Origin: an uncultured Ruminococcus sp. | GTDB lineage: Bacteria; Bacillota; Clostridia; Lachnospirales; Lachnospiraceae | Assembly: GCA_900066355.1 (NCBI GenBank) | Contig: FMEL01000017.1 | Span: forward strand, 12,980-76,979 | DNA length: 64,000 nt | Reading direction: 5' to 3' | Shown here: positions 62,258-64,000 of the stretch, one piece after another | How the letters are laid out: every line of letters begins with the position of its first letter | How positions within the stretch are numbered: the first letter of the stretch is position 1 | Made by a program: the position numbers and the translations under genes | The notes under the pieces: model-generated | Told to the model about the DNA's origin: nothing | Seen by the model: only the letters and a program-made list of their open reading frames with translations | The model's database searches: none

Positions 62258-63658
62258 ATGAGTAAAAAACCATTAGGAAAGGACAAATTTGGCGTTCAGA
62301 AAGTAATGCGCGTGAAGGATTACTTCGGAGATGCTACGGGACAGTTCGCATTGAATGCGATGTCCACACTGGTAGGACAGCTTACATACTTCTATACGGA
62401 TAAGGTTGGCATGGCTGCTGGGGCGATTGCAACAATGTTTATTGTCTGTAAGATTATTGACGCATTTACAGACCTGATTATGGGAAATATCATTGACCAT
62501 ACAAAACCGGGAAAAGAAAAATATCGTCCGTGGCTTTTGAAAGCGGGAATTCCGGCAGGTATTGTAATGGTTCTGATGTTTACGGTGCCGAAAATAGGAG
62601 ATATGGGACAGATTATTTACGTGACAATAACGAACATTCTTCTGACAGCAGTATTATATACGGCAATGGCAATCCCTTATAACTCGCTTATGACCGTTCG
62701 TACGAACAGCCAGGAAGAACGAGGCATCATGGGAACATGGAGAGCGGCGACCGGTTATGTGGCAGGTATGATATTTGCAATCTGTATGATTCCGATTACG
62801 AATGCACTGGGCGGAAACCAAAACGCATGGATTAAATTTGGCTTTATCATGGGAATTATTGTAATACTGGCAGCCTTGATTTGTTATGCAACAAGCCGTG
62901 AGACAGCAACAGAGGCAGGAGCGGTAGTAGAAGCGAAAGAAGAGGATGAAGAAGTGATTCCGTTTAAGGAAGCGCTTGGAAAGCTGTTCCACAACAAATA
63001 CTGGGTGATTGTTCTTGTGGTGAATCTGCTCTCATGCATTATATATGGTCTTACAGCGGGTGCGGGAGTATATTACTGTAAATGGATTTTCGGCAATGAC
63101 AACCTGGTCGGCGTTCTCGGAGGAATCGGAATGATTCCGACCCTGTTAGGATTCATATTTGTAGGACCGATGATTAAGAAACTTGGTGTTGTGAAAACGC
63201 TGCTGGTGAGCTTTGCAATGGGTGCAGGAGCAAATATACTGCTTCTCTTCACAAAAGACATCTTTTTCTGCTACGCATTATTCGGAAGTATTACAACATT
63301 TGCAACCATTCCGATGATGTGTCTGGTTGGAGTTATGACGGCAATGTCAATTGATTATAATGAATATAAATATGGTGTAAGAATGGTAGCAACCTCCAAC
63401 AGTGCATCCAGCTTTGGCGGTAAAGTGGGAAGCGGGCTCGGAACATCTATTATCGGCTGGTTCCTTGCGGCAGTCGGCTATGATGCTGCACTGACTGCAG
63501 CGCCGGCAGCTACAAAAATGGCAATTTACGGATTCACTATTGTAACACCGTTAGTGATATTTGTTATTATGTTTATTCTTGTAAGCAAGTTTGATCTGGA
63601 AAAAACACTTCCTGCGATGAAAGAAGAAATTGCAAAAAGAAAAGCACAGAATGCCTAA
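62258..63658 (+). CDS. GPH-family sugar:cation symporter (MelB-like)
   Basis: 466 residues, twelve membrane helices. Family patterns are DAFTDLIMGNIIDHT, YRPWLLKAGIP, AIPYNSLMTVRTNSQEERG and a mid-protein charged loop before the second half. It would import a glycoside or oligosaccharide with Na+ or H+. It follows the rhamnosidase by 97 bases and probably brings in the substrate for the intracellular GH78, GH3 and GH2 enzymes. RBS GAAGGAGGGAC. Confidence 0.9.
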   Translation: MSKKPLGKDKFGVQKVMRVKDYFGDATGQFALNAMSTLVGQLTYFYTDKVGMAAGAIATMFIVCKIIDAFTDLIMGNIIDHTKPGKEKYRPWLLKAGIPAGIVMVLMFTVPKIGDMGQIIYVTITNILLTAVLYTAMAIPYNSLMTVRTNSQEERGIMGTWRAATGYVAGMIFAICMIPITNALGGNQNAWIKFGFIMGIIVILAALICYATSRETATEAGAVVEAKEEDEEVIPFKEALGKLFHNKYWVIVLVVNLLSCIIYGLTAGAGVYYCKWIFGNDNLVGVLGGIGMIPTLLGFIFVGPMIKKLGVVKTLLVSFAMGAGANILLLFTKDIFFCYALFGSITTFATIPMMCLVGVMTAMSIDYNEYKYGVRMVATSNSASSFGGKVGSGLGTSIIGWFLAAVGYDAALTAAPAATKMAIYGFTIVTPLVIFVIMFILVSKFDLEKTLPAMKEEIAKRKAQNA

Positions 63659-64000
63659 AAAAACGCCAAAAAGCTTCCTGTATAATTTAAATAGGTCAAG
63701 AGATTGACAAAAAAATACCTCAAGTAAAATTAGATTATTACTGACCGGCAAGTTGGTAAAATCTAACGAATACAAGAGGTATCTACAATGAATATTAAAG
63801 GTTCAAAGAAGAAAAATCAAGTTTTATCAGTAAATAAGAGATTCAACAGTAACGGATTTTATTCAGTGTATTGAGTGTGAATATAGCAAAAATTGCCGCT
63901 TAGTTTAGCAGACTGGTGAGGTGACCCCAAAAAGTTAGACTTTTATTGCGTAACAGATTTTGTCTGTTACGCATTTTTTATGCAGCCAAGAGGCTAAGCC
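63659..64000. other. Right-edge spacer: short ORF debris, possible IS end, terminator
   Basis: No intact gene. A 28-codon frame (63788-63874, MNIKGSKKKNQVLSVNKRF) has no recognised family and may be the start of a broken transposase. GACCCCAAAAAGTTAGAC (63922-63939) resembles terminal repeats of IS3-family (IS150-type) elements, suggesting an IS running out of the window. Next comes GCGTAACAGA-TTTTG-TCTGTTACGC with six T residues, a clear terminator-like hairpin (63948-63980). Confidence 0.45.

Noticed and set aside
1..64000. CRISPR arrays, tRNA or rRNA genes
   Set aside because: No regularly spaced direct repeats, no cloverleaf-like sequence with a T-arm box and no rRNA-like stretch was found on reading; a dedicated scan was not possible.

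Overview
The window reads as a low-to-mid GC Gram-positive anaerobe, most likely a gut Lachnospiraceae. The reasons are the AGGAGG-type ribosome binding sites, the tandem large serine recombinases with TnpV- and TnpX-like genes, the plant-glycan hydrolases, and an Opp/Nik-type lipoprotein transporter with no outer-membrane components. No rRNA or tRNA gene and no CRISPR array was seen.

Region 1 (1-13000) is a pyochelin/yersiniabactin-type nonribosomal assembly line. It encodes an aryl-acid AMP ligase (5' end outside the window), a PchE-like synthetase (ArCP-Cy-A with an inserted methyltransferase-like domain-PCP), an unusual fusion of thiazolinyl imide reductase with an intact SAM methyltransferase, and a PchF-like synthetase (TubC-type docking domain-Cy-A-PCP-TE). 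Both adenylation domains carry a cysteine-type code. The simplest predicted product is an aryl-thiazoline-(N-methyl)thiazolidine carboxylate. Base composition drops sharply inside the last carrier domain of the first synthetase and stays AT-rich to 12606, where an IS66 remnant begins.

Region 2 (13000-22800) looks like the regulation and transport arm: an AraC-type regulator, a five-gene Opp/Nik-type ABC importer and a pair of YbtP/YbtQ-like half transporters. A similar putative operator-promoter lies ahead of each transporter unit.

Region 3 (22800-46800) is mobile DNA without any type IV secretion genes, so it is mobilizable rather than self-conjugative. A left part (about 22.8-38.55 kb) has a MobC/relaxase pair, an S24 repressor divergent from a Y-family polymerase, several small regulators, a sigma-like factor, a MazF-type toxin and three consecutive large serine recombinases. 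A right part (about 38.55-46.7 kb) has a tyrosine recombinase remnant, CHC2 and VapE replication proteins, a MobV relaxase, TnpV, a MarR-MATE cargo pair and a broken TnpX-like recombinase.

Region 4 (46900-64000) is mainly a glycoside-use locus: a GH43 remnant, GH3, GH2, an AraC regulator, a domain-swapped GH3 bounded by inverted repeats, a GH78 rhamnosidase and a GPH-family symporter. A MarR-MATE pair is embedded in it. Together these enzymes would trim rhamnosylated and glucosylated or galactosylated plant compounds inside the cell after uptake. The last few hundred bases hold small fragments that may be insertion sequence debris.
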